This document shows, piece by piece, positions 54,249 to 63,788 of a DNA stretch of 64,000 bases. Position numbers and translations under genes: made by a program. Within the stretch, counting starts at the first letter, position 1, and each line of letters starts with the position of its first letter. Source of the stretch: Siphonodentalium dalli (taxonomy: Eukaryota > Mollusca > Scaphopoda > Gadilida > Siphonodentaliidae). The notes beneath the pieces are model-generated. The model did no database searches. It was not told the origin of the DNA and saw only the letters and a program-made list of their open reading frames with translations. The stretch is taken from the NCBI GenBank assembly GCA_032622095.1, contig CP136069.1, forward strand, positions 18,799,326 through 18,863,325, read 5' to 3'.

Positions 54249-54425
54249 TACAGTAATGCCCAAATTATATGACCCTTTAACCACAGCAGAATTATGGGAA
54301 AATTTTCAGGATTTAGTCGAGAGATTTCCGATGAATGGCAGCAAGCCATATTTCCGATTAAATCCTGAAAAATTTCCCATAATTCTGCTGTGGTTAAGGA
54401 ATTGATTAGTTAGGACATTACTGTA
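54249..54425. repeat. Family A MITE, left arm shortened
   Basis: TACAGTAATGCCC; the left arm jumps from TTTAGTCGAG to AGATTTCC. GGGAAAATTTTCAG on the left is matched by CTGAAAAATTTCCC on the right; other copies have GGGTAAC/GTTACCC. Confidence 0.9.
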
Positions 54426-54430
54426 CTGCT

Positions 54431-54632
54431 TTAACCCTTTGAGTGCCAGGTCGATTTTTGTATCAACCCATATACCCTGTGCCAATGCATTCTCTTATAT
54501 ATAAGAGAATGCATTGGCCTAACATTCTTTTTTTTTCTTTTCTTTTTTTTAAATTTATTCTTATATTCTTTAACAGACTTATTTTGTAGGTTTAGGGCCG
54601 ATGAGATCGGCCCCTGGCACTCAAAGGGTCAA
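54431..54632 (+). repeat. Family D MITE (TTAA), short form
   Basis: TTAACCCTTTGAGTGCCAGG to CTGGCACTCAAAGGGTCAA (right TTAA mutated). The hairpin lost its CGACC centre, so the arms meet at TATATATAAGAG. It starts 6 bp after a family A end. Confidence 0.92.
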
Positions 54633-55396
54633 AACTGATCAATGAGAAATAAAGTAAAATACAATTTCTTCATCTTTTGTCTAAGAGTGTGAGCACACCA
54701 GCAAGCAAGTAGGGAAAACATTCTCAAGATAAGAGGGGTAACTCTACTTAGCCGCATCAGTCAGCAGATATCGGAAGAAGGGGGATAACTGAACATGATA
54801 AAACATCACAACAGTACTCTTCACTGCCAGCAATAAAATTTTAGTTTGCGTCATATTATTGGTTTTATTTTACTGACAATAGGAAATAAATTTATTTTGT
54901 ATGTAATTTTGTGTTTTATTTGTAATGAAGGAATGAGACGTAACAAACACCTATCGATCGTATAACTTACATCTCGGAACACATCAACAATGGATGTAGA
55001 TTAAAGAAGGCACTTAAGCTACTTTCACTAAACAACCATCGCAAGATCAGCCACTAAGCACTAATGTTCCTATCGAATTCACTGGGGCAAAATTACAATA
55101 ACGTAATTGCCGATAATAAACATGAAATATGGACATAAAATATCATTGGCCAGACGATTTAGGGGATTTCCAATGATCTATCCAGACAAGGCAAAAAAAT
55201 ACCTATAGAAGTGAGCAATGGATGCTATTGATTGTCTGGGGAGTACATGGCAGTACATTGTAAGGAATGGATTCTGTCTGGAAGATAAATAACAGTACGA
55301 ACAGGGGATCTTTCTTCATTTTTATATTGATTCTGTGCTATAAAATAAATAGATATGAGTTGAAAACACCAGTCATCAAATGTTTCTATAACTATC
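54633..55396. other. No recognised feature
   Basis: No repeat or ORF of note; a 69-codon minus ORF at 55225 overlaps into family E. Confidence 0.45.
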
Positions 55397-55921
55397 AAAA
55401 CCCCTTCATGATGGGAGCTGTGCTGGTGCAGCATTGAAGATCCTGTGCTAATGCATTCACTAAAATATACGAATCTCCCATAGGGAGCCTCGCATACATA
55501 AGCCTTGAAATAGTGTGTCTGTCATTTGCAGAATGAGGTCCCCAGAGGGTGAATTTAGTGATGCTATCCCGCATAGCGGGCTAGCATCACCAAAGTCACC
55601 ATCTGGGAACCTCATTCTGCTGAGTTGTAAGCAGAATGAGGTCCCCAGAGGGTGAATTTGGTGATGCTAGCCTGCTAAGCGGGATAGCATCACTAAATTC
55701 ACCCTCTGGGGACCTCATTCTGCAAATGACAGACACACTATTTCAAGGCTTGTGCATACATAATAGAACACACTGACTTACAACATCAAGGTAAATATTG
55801 TTAGGCCAATGTATTCTCTTATATATGTGAGACTCCCTATGGGAGACTCACATATATAAGAGAATGCATTGGCACAGGGTGTTCGCAAAATTTCAGGAAG
55901 CTCCAGTCATGAAAGGGTTAA
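55397..55921 (-). repeat. Family E MITE carrying a nested family C element
   Basis: CCCCTTCATGATGGGAGC to CAGTCATGAAAGGGTTAA. It contains two hairpin regions; the first is interrupted by the family C copy at 55499-55752. Confidence 0.88.
55499..55752. repeat. Family C MITE, 254-bp form, inserted in family E
   Basis: AAGCCTTGAAATAG to TTTCAAGGCTTG. The flanks CGCATACA (55491-55498) and TGCATACA (55753-55760) agree in 7 of 8 positions, a target duplication within the E hairpin. Confidence 0.92.
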
Positions 55922-55963
55922 AATATTTGTCATTAATTTTTTATGTTAAGAATGTGGGACAGC

Positions 55964-56083
55964 AAATGTAAGCCAGTTGATTCTCTTAAGATTCCCTATG
56001 GGGATACTCACATATATAAGAGAATACACTGGCACAGGATCTTTAATGCTGCACCAGCTTGGCTCCCATCATGAAAGTGTTCA
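55964..56083 (+). repeat. Family E right half
   Basis: GCCAGTTGATTCTCTTAAG, CCCTATGGGGATACTC, TATATAAGAGAATACACTGG and ATCTTTAATGCTGCACCAGC, ending CATCATGAAAGTGTTCAA. The left half is missing and the right TTAA is mutated. Confidence 0.8.
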
Positions 56084-56550
56084 AATTCTGTATCATTACA
56101 AATATATAGTATTTTTGGCCAAAACCTATGATTCTAGCAGTTATAGCTCCCATGCCCACAGCTGCTTGTACATGGCGTCCCTGTGGGGCACCTCAGTGCC
56201 ACGCTGAATTGGAAAACCAATTCGGGAACATTTGTAAAACCTTTACAATTATGTTTTACCACAAACAGAATTAGAGTCATGTACCCTGGCATTAACTCGG
56301 GCAACATAGAAATTGTTGAATTAGGGAGCAAATGAGTTGTCAAACATTTACAGACATGTAGCAGGTATTTATCGTTTAATCGACCAAACGAGACGTGTTT
56401 GCTTTCTGCATAGAACCGTGCTATTTAAGAAGGTGGTGCGAGAGTAAACTAATGAGTGCACGAATGTAAAGATAGTCGGTAAACAAACAAACTGCTACTC
56501 ATCAACAGATCGAATGATGGTCACAACTCATAATACACCACATCTATAGT
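56084..56550. other. No recognised feature
   Basis: No repeat; opposing short ORFs at 55977-56343 are unassigned. Confidence 0.4.
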
Positions 56551-56667
56551 CCAACCGTACCTCAATTCTACTTCAACCGCAGCTCAATTCTAGTCCAACT
56601 GTACCTCAATCTACTCCAACTGTACCTCAATTTCTACTCCAACCGCATCTCATTTCTACTCCAAATG
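56551..56667 (+). repeat. Minisatellite of about 25 bp, 4-5 units, abutting family A
   Basis: Units of the type CCAACTGTACCTCAATTCTA-CT with alternation between CCGCA and TGTAC. The last unit ends AAATG directly before TACAGTAATGC of family A. Confidence 0.85.
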
Positions 56668-56790
56668 TACAGTAATGCTCGGCGAGAGCTTTCCGATGAA
56701 TGGCAACAAGCTATATTTCCGACTAAATCCTGAAAAATTACCCATAATTCTGCTGTGGTTAAGCAGTCGATTACTTAGAGCATTACTGTA
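56668..56790. repeat. Family A MITE, left arm deleted
   Basis: TACAGTAATGCTC then straight to GGCGAGAGCTTTCC and the complete right arm. Only the first ten or so bases of the left arm remain. Confidence 0.9.
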
Positions 56791-57157
56791 GTCCGTACAT
56801 ATGCACTAAAATAACTCCATTTCGAAATCTAACTATTTCTTCAACAAATACTCATTGACGAGTAGTTCCCTTATGAAATTTTCAGATGTATTAATATGTA
56901 TAGGCTGCAAGAACTACAGGCTATATATAATTACTCTAAAAACGTAACAATGTCTCAAGCTGTTTTCAATTTTTGTCAGAAATGAAGCAAACGCTCTTTA
57001 ATTTTACCGTTATCAGGAATAGACTAACAAGGAACACTCATTATTATTCACAATCTCTTTATCCCATTCGATACTAAATACTCATTGACAAGTAGTTCCT
57101 ATTTAAATGAATAGGACTCATTTTGCACTTGTATAATTGATTCTTCTGTCTGTCGTC
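56791..57157. other. No recognised gene; short direct repeat
   Basis: 'aatactcattgacgagtagttcc' at about 56847 and 'aatactcattgacaagtagttcc' at about 57078 form a dispersed pair 230 bp apart; nothing else recognised. Confidence 0.5.
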
Positions 57158-57258
57158 TGCTCATGTTTCATGAACACCCCTCCAATGAATAATAGACCAA
57201 TCCAATGTATATACTTTATAAATGAGTGGGAGATTCCATTTAGTAAAGAAAGGGTTAA
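57158..57258 (-). repeat. Family U repeat, inverted
   Basis: 'gaacacccctccaatgaata', 'atagaccaatccaatgtata' and AAAGGGTTAA match the reverse of 42229-42345. Confidence 0.55.
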
Positions 57259-57716
57259 AAAAAAGAAATTTTAAAGAATGCATATTATGTTCCATTCACC
57301 CCTAATATATTTTCACATCGAAATTGGGGAGGGGGTATACATGCAAATGCAGTATGGATGAGAGGGCATTGCAACATATGGGGGGGGGGGGGGGTGTTTA
57401 TGATTTAGTCTGTATTTCCAGTGCTGTTTTCAATACAACTTACCACAACCTCATCACCAAGATTCAACAGACATCAAGGCATTCATATTGATGAATATAA
57501 AGATAACACCACTCATGTACATGTACGTCAATTATGAATCCATTATGGAAAGAAATTCAGCTTTTCTTCAGGTGACAATCTTAATTACATTGTGTGATAT
57601 GGTGATAGATTATGCCTTCATGTTATGTACACTTAAACATCAAGAAGGCCTTTAAATTCCCCTCTATGGTCGTTTGCTGAATTATTATCTGAATATTTCC
57701 TAAAGGGAACTGCTTA
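57259..57716. other. No recognised gene; G homopolymer
   Basis: A run of about 15 G lies at 57380-57394; otherwise nothing recognised. Confidence 0.5.
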
Positions 57717-57909
57717 TTAACCCTTTCAGTGCCAAGTCCGATTTTTGTATCAACCCATATTTCCTTGATCATTTTTCAAATTTATTGATGGAAAGAGCTC
57801 TAAGAGCTCTTTCCATCAATGTATCACATTATTATAATCAATAAATTTGAAAAATAATCAAGGAAATATTGGTTGATACAAAAATCGGTCTTGGCACTGA
57901 AAGGGTTAA
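57717..57909. repeat. Family D ends around a different hairpin core
   Basis: TTAACCCTTTCAGTGCCAAG / CTTGGCACTGAAAGGGTTAA ends and the 'tttttgtatcaaccc' block of family D. The core is a new palindrome (CCTTGATCATTTTTCAAATT, GGAAAGAGCTC/GAGCTCTTTCC) instead of the CCAATGCATTC cassette. Confidence 0.9.
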
Positions 57910-58009
57910 AGGGTATTTAGTATAGAAAGGGTTATGAGAATCTAAAGGCCTTCATCAAGGTAATTTTCCTCATAGCTAACTATTGATATTGAAAATAACT
58001 TTTTGTTAA

Positions 58010-58415
58010 ATTGTCCTTCAAAAAAGATCTACATGCTGAATATTATAATTTTTTTAATATTAGAGGTAAAACATTAAAAAAAATTTAAACAAACATGTTA
58101 CAGATAACAATTAATTTTTTAAGTCAATGACAGTGATTTACTCTCAAAATTAACCACTTTTAATTTCAATTTCAACACAAAAACGAAGACATACCTTAAA
58201 ATCAGTCGTGACAGATGAAAGATAAATCCAGCAACTATTCCATTTTCCACACAAAGAACAGAACGAAGCCACCAATCTACTTATGTGGTGGCGATTGACA
58301 ACAAAAGACTACAATCTACCACAATGACGAAACTACATTGTTCAATGATGTGGACCCCTTAGAGAGTTAATTATCCTAAACTTTATAGAAGGTCAGATGA
58401 CAATTTGTAAAGGCA
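58010..58415 (-). repeat. Segmental duplication 58-59 kb, copy 1
   Basis: Shares with 58795-59345, in order: 'acagataacaattaattttt', 'cactttcaatttaaatttcaacac' type, 'gaagacatacct.aaaat', 'ccagcaactattcca', 'aacacaaagaacag', 'gtggtggcgaatgacaacaa' and 'gttaattatcc'. Minus strand reads AAG|GTATGT at about 58190, splice-donor-like. Confidence 0.85.
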
Positions 58416-58794
58416 TTAGTCAAGGGCTAGAGGGGCTATGGTCCCTGAATCCCCCCACTGTCAATAGAATTACAGATTCAAAGCCATAGTGGCTTCAAAA
58501 CATGGATGGTCATCTTGTTCAGCACAAAAAAGGGGCCGGGTTGGGGTAATCAGTTAAAACTTCTGAAGGGCACATTTTCCCAATGTAAATGATTAAGCTA
58601 TTGTACAGGTGTTTATCAAAAGCAGGAAATAGCTCCTTCATGCCGTCAGCCATGTTGTCACTGGATGAAATCAGAGAGTCAATGCCAAAACGGCATCGAA
58701 GCAGAGAAGGCTATCTTCGTTGGTCAGTGGCTGTATGTTTATGTGTGTTTTTAACATAGGAAAAATCAGTTTTTGGAAGGGTTTGTTCACTTTC
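58416..58794. other. No recognised feature
   Basis: Between two duplication copies; no ORF or repeat of note. Confidence 0.45.
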
Positions 58795-59345
58795 CTTCAA
58801 AAAAGACATTTACCTGTATGATTGAATACTGAATGGGTGTAATTAGAGGAAAAAACATTGAATATTCAGTAATGATCATAAAGGTAATAATTCTTAAACT
58901 GATGACAATTAACTGTTGATTATGACAACAATAATTCACCCTTAACTTCCAACACTTTCAATTTAAATTTCAACATAAAAATGAGAAGACATACCTGAAA
59001 ATGATTTTTAAATAAACAACATGTTACTGATAACAATTAATTTTTATGTAAATAACAGTGATTCACCTTCAAATTCAATCACTTTCAATTTAAATTTCAA
59101 CACAAAAATGAGAAAACATACCTGAAAATGAGTCCTGACAGGTGAAAGATAACTCCAGCAACTATTCCAATTTTAACACAAAGAACAGAAGGAAGCCACG
59201 AATCTACGTCTGTGGTGGCGAATGACAACAAAAGACTTCAGTCTACCTGACGAAACTATTTCCAATACGTCGTTAAATGATGCAGACCCCTGGATGAGTT
59301 AATTATCCCTAACTGTGAAGGTCATATGACACAATTTGTTCATAT
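58795..59345 (-). repeat. Segmental duplication 58-59 kb, copies 2 and 3
   Basis: A partial copy (58795-59035) and a complete one (59036-59345). On the minus strand TTTTCAG|GTATGT occurs at about 59005 and 59122. Upstream of the second is a 115-base open stretch ending at that donor, encoding a hydrophobic segment (KIGIVAGVIFHLSGLIF). Copy 1 has an in-frame stop in the same stretch. Confidence 0.8.
59122..59236 (-). pseudogene. Possible exon remnant with splice donor (very uncertain)
   Basis: An open minus-strand stretch of about 38 codons ends at CAG|GTATG. It includes DVDSWLPSVLCVKIGIVAG and a hydrophobic run that could span a membrane. There is no start codon in frame, an upstream TGA bounds it, and the duplicate at 58 kb keeps the phase but has a stop. 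No protein family recognised. It may simply be a chance feature of the duplicated segment. Confidence 0.2.
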
Positions 59346-59690
59346 CAAAGCTAGATATTACACAATCGTACATGGCCTGATGTGTTACCTGTGTAGGGTG
59401 GGTGCATGGTATAGTGTTATTTTATCAATCTTTGGGTCACCTGATAAGCTATATTGCCTGGGGGGTATTTATGAGTGTGAGAATGATAACCCATCTCATT
59501 CTTTTCTTTGTATCATTCCATTCAGAGCACCTGTTCACAAATAACTACACACCAATTTATTCTTCAGGCATATATCAAGTTTTAATTTCAATTTTAAAGC
59601 ATTGGTGTTCTCAAGGAATATTTCAAATTGAATGTATTTGAGTGACAAGAGTTCAAATGATATAACCTTGATAAAAATCATCAGATGATT
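59346..59690. other. No recognised feature
   Basis: Overlapping ORFs of 72-79 codons, unassigned. Confidence 0.4.
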
Positions 59691-59785
59691 TTAACCCTTG
59701 GAAACTTTTAAGTTGACTTGTAGTTTGTTGATTCCTATTGATTCATTTGGAGGGATGTTCAGCTATTACGCTCAACAAACAGAAC
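59691..59785 (+). repeat. Family U repeat, diverged
   Basis: TTAACCCTTGG at the left, then 'attcatttggagggatgttc' as in 42229-42405. Directly precedes a family D copy. Confidence 0.5.
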
Positions 59786-59788
59786 TAC

Positions 59789-61283
59789 TTAATCCTTTCA
59801 GTGCAAGGGGCCGATCTCATCGGCCCTAATTTTTTTTTTATAGATTTTTTTGGGTTGAATTTATTTTGGGTATGCTTAAGCATGCTATAGCGAATTTAAA
59901 AACAAACTGGATAAAACCTTAGGGACATGTTATAACTCAAAACTATCACCAAGTATTCATAGTAATAATTTTGATGCCCATGAAAAACGTAAGATTCCCT
60001 GAAACTAAACCTACAAAACAAGAGGTACGCTGTCGCGTGGCATTTGCCCCCGACGGTAGCAATTCGGATTAAGCATGGACGAAACTGCGGATATCTGAAG
60101 AGGTCTATATGACCATTCCAAAAGAAGTTCGTACTAGAAATTCCGGAAACCCAAAAACAAGCGATATGGAAACCCAAAAACAAGCGAAAATTCAAATTTT
60201 CTAAGTTGAAATAAGGGCCATAACTCTGGAAAAAATCTTCAGATTATACCCAAATTCGCACTTGACATGTATTTTCATATAATTGATCCAAAAAAATACG
60301 GGATTTGCAATCGTACCAACCACCAAAGCTTACGCTATCATCTGGAAACCCCCAAAAACAAGAGAAAAATTGAATTTTCTAAGTAAAAAAAGGGCCATAA
60401 CTCTGGTGAACAAGGCTGGACGAAACCCGCGCTATGCATGTAGCTGTTCCCCCATGCTGCTCTATCACCATACCAAATATCAGCTAAATCTGCCCAGCGG
60501 TTGCTGAACAATAATGCAAAATGTTTGTACGGACGGACAAAATTCAAATTTTCTAAGTTGAAAAAAGGGCCATTACTCTGGCAAAAATCATCAGATCATA
60601 CCGAAATTCGCACTTGACATGTATTTTCATATAACTGATCCACAAAAATACGGGATTTGCAATTGTACCACCAAAGCTCACGTTATCATCTGGAAACCAA
60701 AAAAACAAGAGAAAAATTGAATTTTCTAAGTAAAAAAAAGGGCCATAACTCTGGTAAAAATGGGTGGACGAAACCCGCGCTATGCATGTAGCTGTTCCCC
60801 CATGCTGCTCTATCACCATACCAAATATCAGCTAAATCTGCCCAGCGGTTGCTGAACAATAATGCAAAATGTTTGTACGGACGGACAAAATTGAATTTTC
60901 TATGTAAAAAAAGGGCCATAACTCTGGTGAAAATGGGTGGACGAAACCCGCGCTTTGCATGTAGCTGTTCCCCCCATGCTGCTCTATTACCATACCAAAT
61001 AACAGCGAAATCTGCCAAGCGGTTGCTGAACAATAATGCAAAATGTTTGTACGGACGGACGTTCGGACGTACGGACGGAGACGTCGACTATATACCCGCC
61101 GACTTTTCAAGTCGGGGGCATAATAAGTCTGGCACTGAAAGAGTTAAAGATTTATAAGAAAAAAATATTAAAATTGTAAAAAATTGTAAAAAATAATAAC
61201 AAATGATGAAAAATTGTTAGGCCAATATTGGCACAGGGTATATGGGTTGATACAAAAATCGGAGCTGGCACTGAAAGGGTTAA
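59789..61283 (-). repeat. Family D MITE split by a 1.1-kb modular repeat
   Basis: TTAATCCTTTCAGTGCAAGG, GGCCGATCTCATCGGCC and 'tatgcttaagcatgctatag' at the left; 'gatgaaaaattgttaggcca' and GCTGGCACTGAAAGGGTTAA at the right. The hairpin is reduced to GGCCAATATTGGC. A stray extra D end (GGCACTGAAAGAGTTAA, 61129-61145) lies near the junction. Confidence 0.85.
60023..61126. repeat. Family X modular repeat nested in family D
   Basis: Five modules in the order T2 T1 T2 T1 T1. T2 (about 60187 and 60538) contains 'cgcacttgacatgtattttc' and 'aaaaatacgggatttgcaat'. T1 (about 60366, 60713 and 60890) contains 'aagggccataactctggt', 'gcatgtagctgttccccc' and 'cccagcggttgctgaaca', with GTACGGACGGAC at its end. 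GCCCCCGAC near the left edge is mirrored by GTCGGGGGC at the right. No target duplication is readable. Possibly a retroposon or other composite; modules also read as ORFs on the minus strand. Confidence 0.75.
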
Positions 61284-61530
61284 TACCTGAACTACCTTTC
61301 TACGAAGTTTATATGTCCCAGAAAGACGCATTGAAGTCATAACAAATACAAATTTGAACATGATGTTTGATTCCCAAACAAAAAAACAGCCATTTTAATT
61401 GCACAGTATGGAACAGAAAAGAGCATTAATCTATTCCTGCTTTGCTATAAATAAAGAGCGTTTGTTTTACTTCTGGCGAAAATAGCTGCAACCATGGAAA
61501 GTATTTTTCCGAGCATATGAATCTGTTATA

Positions 61531-61672
61531 TACAGTAATGCTCTAAATAATCTACTCGATCCTTAACCACAGCAGAATTATGGGTAACTTTTCAGGATTT
61601 AGTCGGAAATATGGCTTGTTGCCTTTCATTGGAAAGCTTTCCGATGAATGGCAACAAGCCATATTTTTAACT
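61531..61672. repeat. Family A MITE, tip and right end lost
   Basis: TACAGTAATGCTC, left arm to CATTGGAAAGC; the tip CTCTC...GAGAG is deleted, and the right arm stops in GCCATATTTTTAACTA. Confidence 0.88.
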
Positions 61673-61849
61673 ATAAATCGATCCATGTCCGTTTAAGTAT
61701 AGACTAATGAATAAGCATTCGTTATCATATGTAATAAGTTATTTGTTATGAACATAGGAACTGAACTACCCTACAAATGTAACTGTCGTCTGAAAAACAT
61801 GATAAATGAAATATAGACATTACCTTGAAAAACTTTTAAATACAGGGCT

Positions 61850-62000
61850 AGGAACCTATTATCAAGTCTCTAACCTTAAGCGTTTTTTATTTTTAAATTG
61901 TTTAAAACATATAATAAACGTTTGTTTGACGGGATAAACCAGTCCATGAGCTGCGGAAATTCACGATGAACATTCAGAATTCAGTAATTCTAAAAAAAAA
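61850..62000 (+). repeat. Dispersed family V copy
   Basis: Homologous to 35490-35645 (about 75 percent by eye): 'taggaacctattatcaagtc', 'ttgtttaaaac', 'tttgtttgac' and 'gaaattcacgatgaacat'. Confidence 0.6.
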
Positions 62001-62073
62001 CCTCATATTTATAAACAAACATCAACCATTTAATAGATTTTCATAAATGCACTTAACCCCTTTAGCTCGTAAG

Positions 62074-62288
62074 TAGAGTAATGCTCTAAATAAACGACTC
62101 CTTAACCACAGCAGAATTATGGGTAATTTTTCAGGATTTAGTCGGAAATATGGCATGTTGCCATTCATCGGAAAGCTCTCAGTGAACTTTCCGATGAATG
62201 GCAACAAGCCATATTTCCGACTAAATCCTGAAAAATGACCCATAATTCTGTTGTGGTTAAGGAGTCGATTATTTAGAGCATTACTGTA
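62074..62288. repeat. Family A palindromic MITE, full length
   Basis: TAGAGTAATGCTC at the left (first base changed), GAGCATTACTGTA at the right, so here the terminal bases differ between arms. Tip CTCTC AGT GAAC, shortened on the right. Confidence 0.9.
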
Positions 62289-62429
62289 GAATAACTACTG
62301 TAACAAATATCTAGCCTATCCTCTGACACGTGCTGCAATCGATACAATCACGTTCCTCGTTAGATGTTTTTAAGCAGAAAAATTGAAGTGGCGACTCCTG
62401 TTTTCTGATTATTAATAGTTAAGTGTTGA

Positions 62430-62613
62430 TACAGAAATGCCCTAAATAATCGACTCCTTAACCAAAGGAGATATGGCTTGTTGCCATTCATCGGAAAGCT
62501 CTCACTGAGAGCTTTCCGATGAATGGCGTCAAGCCATATTTTCGACTAAATCCTGAAAAGTTACCCATAATTCTGCTGTGGTTAAGGAGTCAATTATTTA
62601 TGGCATTGCTTTA
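62430..62613. repeat. Family A MITE flanked by a 12-bp direct repeat
   Basis: TACAGAAATGCCC to GGCATTGCTTTA. The left arm is internally deleted (ACCAAAGGAGATATGGC). TAAGTGTTGATA ends at the left border (62420-62431) and begins again at the right border (62612-62623), far longer than a TA duplication. Confidence 0.9.
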
Positions 62614-63205
62614 AGTGTTGATATCTTTATATCTATATCATTGTATGTATAGCTTATCAGTTAGATGTGTTCATCATGTATAGCATGTAAAATTCCCATT
62701 GTTAAAAAATAGCTGAAGAACCTGGAAGAACACGAAAAAAGCTGCACAAAATGTGCACTCCCTTCTCAATGTAAACAAATAATTGAAAACAATGCATTTT
62801 CTAGCCTTTATTGTGCATACTACAGACAAAGTAAACAAATTCTATACGTAATATATACCTTACCATACCACAATGCAACATCCTGTTCATTCAAAGTTGT
62901 CCCATGGGCTTAATTCAGTGTTTTATATCTGTTGTAAATTGCGATTCACTTGCACGCGATCAAAAATACAATGCCCCCGCACTTGCTAACAATCATGTAA
63001 AGTTTACGAGTTTTTTATCGCCAATCTCGCATGTTTATGGGGAAGATAACTATTATCGGAGTTAATATTTAGATGTAAATGATAATTCTGGAATTTATAC
63101 GCATGAAACGAACGATTAAATCACATAAGTGAATGTGAGACAACATTTTTTACAAGATTTTCATCAACATATCCTGATTTTATGCACCCAGTAAAATTGT
63201 GAAGC
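62614..63205. other. No recognised feature
   Basis: No repeat or ORF of note. Confidence 0.45.
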
Positions 63206-63457
63206 TTAACCCTTTACCCAACAGAACGGCCCTGTGCCAATGCATTCTCTTATATATGCGAGGCGACCTATGGTCGACTCGCATATATAAGAGAATGCAT
63301 TGGCACAGGGCATAACTGTAACTATCACAATGTGGTCAAGGAGCCGGTTCCAATGATATCCATATTTGTATGGTTCTATTGAGACAGACCGAAGATATTT
63401 TAGGCTGTTGAAGCTTTATTTGGCCGGTTTTGACCGTTCTGTTGGGTAAAGGGTTAA
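63206..63457 (-). repeat. Family B MITE (TTAA), single-hairpin deletion form
   Basis: TTAACCCTTTACCCAACAGAACGG to GGGTAAAGGGTTAA, 252 bp. One hairpin and the T-rich middle are gone, as expected from recombination between the two identical hairpins. Confidence 0.92.
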
Positions 63458-63634
63458 AACCATTACTAAATTGTCAATCTATCATTGTTGACGAGTTCTT
63501 CTGATGCGCCAAAAATAGGATTCAATAACTTGTCACCTTGAGAAAGAAAACAAGACAATCAAATACAGCATATCTTGTGCTCTCAAACCACACAATATAA
63601 CATTCTCTTATATATGTACAAAGTCAATCCAATA

Positions 63635-63788
63635 TACAGTAATGATCTAAATAATCGTCTACTTTATAACCACACCAGAATTATGGGTAACTTTTCAGGA
63701 TTTAGTCAGAAATATGGCTTTCCAATGAATGGCAACAAGCCATATTTCTGCTGTGGTTAATGAGTCGATTATTTAGGGCATTACAGTA
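63635..63788. repeat. Family A MITE between 23-bp direct repeats
   Basis: TACAGTAATGATC to GGGCATTACAGTA; the inner parts are deleted on both sides of CTTTCCAATG. ATGTACAAAGTCAATCCAAT to its left and ATGTACGAAGTCAATCCAAT to its right, each followed by ATA, are direct repeats. Confidence 0.9.

Noticed and set aside
1228-62288. Many ORFs containing the peptide string MGNFSGFSRKYGLLPFIGKL on both strands
   Set aside because: They are the family A arms read as codons. The palindrome makes the same frame open in both directions; there is no independent coding evidence.
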